This document shows, piece after piece, positions 18,943 through 20,867 of a stretch of 20,867 nt of DNA. The stretch is from Ectocarpus siliculosus (taxonomy: Eukaryota > Sar > Phaeophyceae > Ectocarpales > Ectocarpaceae): assembly GCA_000310025.1 (NCBI GenBank), contig FN649741.1:2173491-2194357 (forward strand), written 5' to 3'. Made by a program: the position numbers and the translations under genes. Positions within the stretch are counted from its first letter, which is position 1. Every line of letters begins with the position of its first letter. Under the pieces are notes generated by a model, which was not told where the DNA came from, ran no database searches, and saw nothing but the letters and a program-made list of their open reading frames with translations.

Positions 18943-20867
18943 GTGAGGCAAGCAAGAGGGCACGAGGGGATTCTTTCATATCGCAGGCTATTGGGTCGGC
19001 GCCGATTACCGGGTTGATACGCCCGGTGTTTTACATTTGCCCGGATGCCCGGCGACTCGCTCTTGCGCTCTTCAACAGAGCGAGAAGAGGGGGAAGGTGT
19101 TTGCTGCCGAGGTGGCATTTTGCGCGGGCATCGCAGCAGTGAGAGGAGGAGAGATCGGCAAACACATGTCGTTTCTTGCTCGTTTTTGTGTTGGTCTGGT
19201 TGAGCAAGAGCCCATATATAAAGAGATAAAAACATCGAAAGATTTGCGATCAGCCCGTTTTGGTGGCGCGCACAGCATGAGCGCTTGCCTCTTCTTCCAA
19301 CTTGCTTTTGCCCCAGACAGCAGAAATCCTACCCCCAGCTAGCCGGCTTGGTAGCACACGCGTAAGCCACAGCCGTCGGAGACGCATGCTGTTTTTATTT
19401 TCCGTCTTGTACATGCGAACGGCGAACGTGGACACAGTGGCCTTGGAAAAAAAAATAAGGGAGACAGCAGTCAACCACACTCATACGTATTCCCAGCACA
19501 GGAAGAACCGCATTTATTCTCAAATTCGTTATTTATTTAAATATACCGAAATTAGTGTGTGAAAGCTGCTGTCCCTCCGTCGTATGGTGGAAACGGATCA
19601 TGTGCATACTTCACATGTTGTGTATGCATAGATTTCTGTGTGTGTTTTTATTATTCCTTAATGCATAGGCGATCTGTCTTGTGCGTTGCACGCCACGCCG
19701 CAATATTGCTGGTATAATATTGTAGAATACTGCTGTGCACGCGGCAATGTTTGTAGCGTAGTTGTACGCGTTGAACTTTGTTTCAACGACGTCCGATTGC
19801 AAACCTGCACACCACCTTCAACTGTGAGTACGCAGAATGAGCTCGTTTCTTTGTTTGCCTGCAATGAAGAGACAGGCTGAGTGAGACGGTGAGACAGCAG
19901 TGGAGGTGTCGAAAACTTAAGACTTGTCACGTACCACGTACTTGCAGCTTGGTTCTCATCTATTTCTGGGGCTCTTTTCTGTGGATGTAAATGAACTAAT
20001 TCATGAATAATAAAAACACACGCAGAAAGACTACAATACCCATTCGAGATATGCCCACAGTCGTATTGTTGTTTCAAAACATCGATGTTCGTTCATGCAC
20101 ACTGCTGTATATGCACGTTGATGTGTGCATTTTTCCACATGAGGCATACCGTAAACATGCGTATGACATGCGTGTGCCCTTTTACCCTAGCTGGTTTCGT
20201 TCAGGCTGGTGGCATCACTGCTCTGAGCGTATCTAGACTACCGCTGTACCAGCTTAAATATTGGGAAAATATATATGCTTCTACAAACGAAGGCAGACTG
20301 TACCCGTAACAGATTTCTGGACTGGAATCTTTTTTCTTCCCAAGATTCAAAACAAAGTCGACGCTTGCCCTTCCCACCCCTAGCTGCTGTAAAAGATAAG
20401 ATGAGATGCAAATCCACATGTCATCTTGCCGAGTCGGACGGGTACAAGCTGCTGGTGTAGCAACTACTGCAATGGGTTCGTTCCTTGTTTTTTTGTTTTT
20501 GTTTGTAGTCTTCATTTTCTGAAAAGATGTACATATTCGGGCGGGAAGCAATTTGTTTGGTTACCCAGACCATTAAACAGGGCATCATGCATCATGCAGC
20601 GTATCAGGATCATCACGGCTACAAAACGTTCCTCGCCGTTTACGCCCACGTTGGTTAGTGCTGTCGGAACGCATGGCTAGTGCAAATACACCGAGTAAGT
20701 AAACACACTCAACCAACCATTGTGTCTCTGGTTGGGTCACCGTCGCCGTCGGCGCCCTATCATACACGCGTTCGTACGTCATTTTACGTGACGCTCGTCT
20801 TCCCCTTGCCTCTCTGCACCCCCCCCCCCCCAAACCCCCCAAGCATCTTTCGCCCTGGCCCAAAAAT
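18943..20867. other. Right end, probable DUF2064 intron or intergenic DNA
   Basis: No later DUF2064 motif is recognisable. Weak exon candidates on the plus strand are an acceptor-like tract ending at 19078 followed by SEKRGKVFAAE, and a segment 20581-20653 (between 'ttaaacag' and a GTTAGT donor) reading HGYKTFLAVYAHVG. A short perfect inverted repeat, caatatt/aatattg with an 8-base loop, lies at 19701-19722. A 13-14 base poly-C run sits at about 20818-20832, close to the end of the window. Confidence 0.5.

Noticed and set aside
19658-20077. 139-codon minus-strand frame near the right end
   Set aside because: AT-rich codon use unlike the proven exons, no ATG-context support and no recognisable motif.
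1-20867. CRISPR arrays, defence or mobile-element operons, viral genes
   Set aside because: No regularly spaced repeats, integrase, transposase, reverse transcriptase or capsid-like sequence is visible, and all confident genes are spliced eukaryotic housekeeping or metabolic genes.

Overview
This is nuclear DNA of an intron-rich eukaryote. Two multi-exon genes can be assembled completely by hand, with every intron GT-AG and every reading-frame phase closing. The window includes an Arp2/3 complex subunit, so it is not bacterial. Exons are short and rich in G/C at third codon positions. Introns run from about 190 to 830 bases, intergenic stretches are 1-3 kb, neighbouring genes alternate strands, and CAG/GGC triplet runs are common. 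This style fits a brown alga or related stramenopile; that placement is an inference from gene structure, not a search result.

Layout. 1-2628: no gene I can defend; short tandem duplications, a CAG tract and one copy of a dispersed repeat. 2629-2865 (minus): a candidate 78-residue ORF. 3388-4464 (plus): intronless thiamin pyrophosphokinase with poly-Gln/Asn and poly-Gly insertions. 4465-6055: convergent intergenic DNA. 9880-6056 (minus): complete six-exon Gfo/Idh/MocA oxidoreductase, 420 residues. 9881-10230: short divergent promoter region. 10231-15809 (plus): complete nine-exon ARPC1, the WD40 subunit of the Arp2/3 complex, 389 residues. 15810-18560: mostly empty, with one unresolved exon-like segment near 16500-16900. 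18561-18942 (plus): first two exons of a DUF2064 (TIGR04282-type) nucleotidyl/glycosyltransferase-like gene whose remaining exons were not found and probably lie beyond the window. 18943-20867: AT-richer DNA with only weak exon candidates.

The genes do not form an operon or one pathway: cofactor metabolism (thiamin diphosphate), an NAD(P)-dependent sugar-type oxidoreductase, actin nucleation, and a transferase whose bacterial relatives are named for arsenosugar biosynthesis. No CRISPR, defence island, virus or intact transposon is visible. The most interesting observations are a tandem array that has triplicated the 3' splice-site region of ARPC1 intron 3 (leaving an upstream decoy acceptor that would give a premature stop), a dispersed repeat present three times (twice inside introns), and the DUF2064 gene as a possible link to algal arsenosugars.
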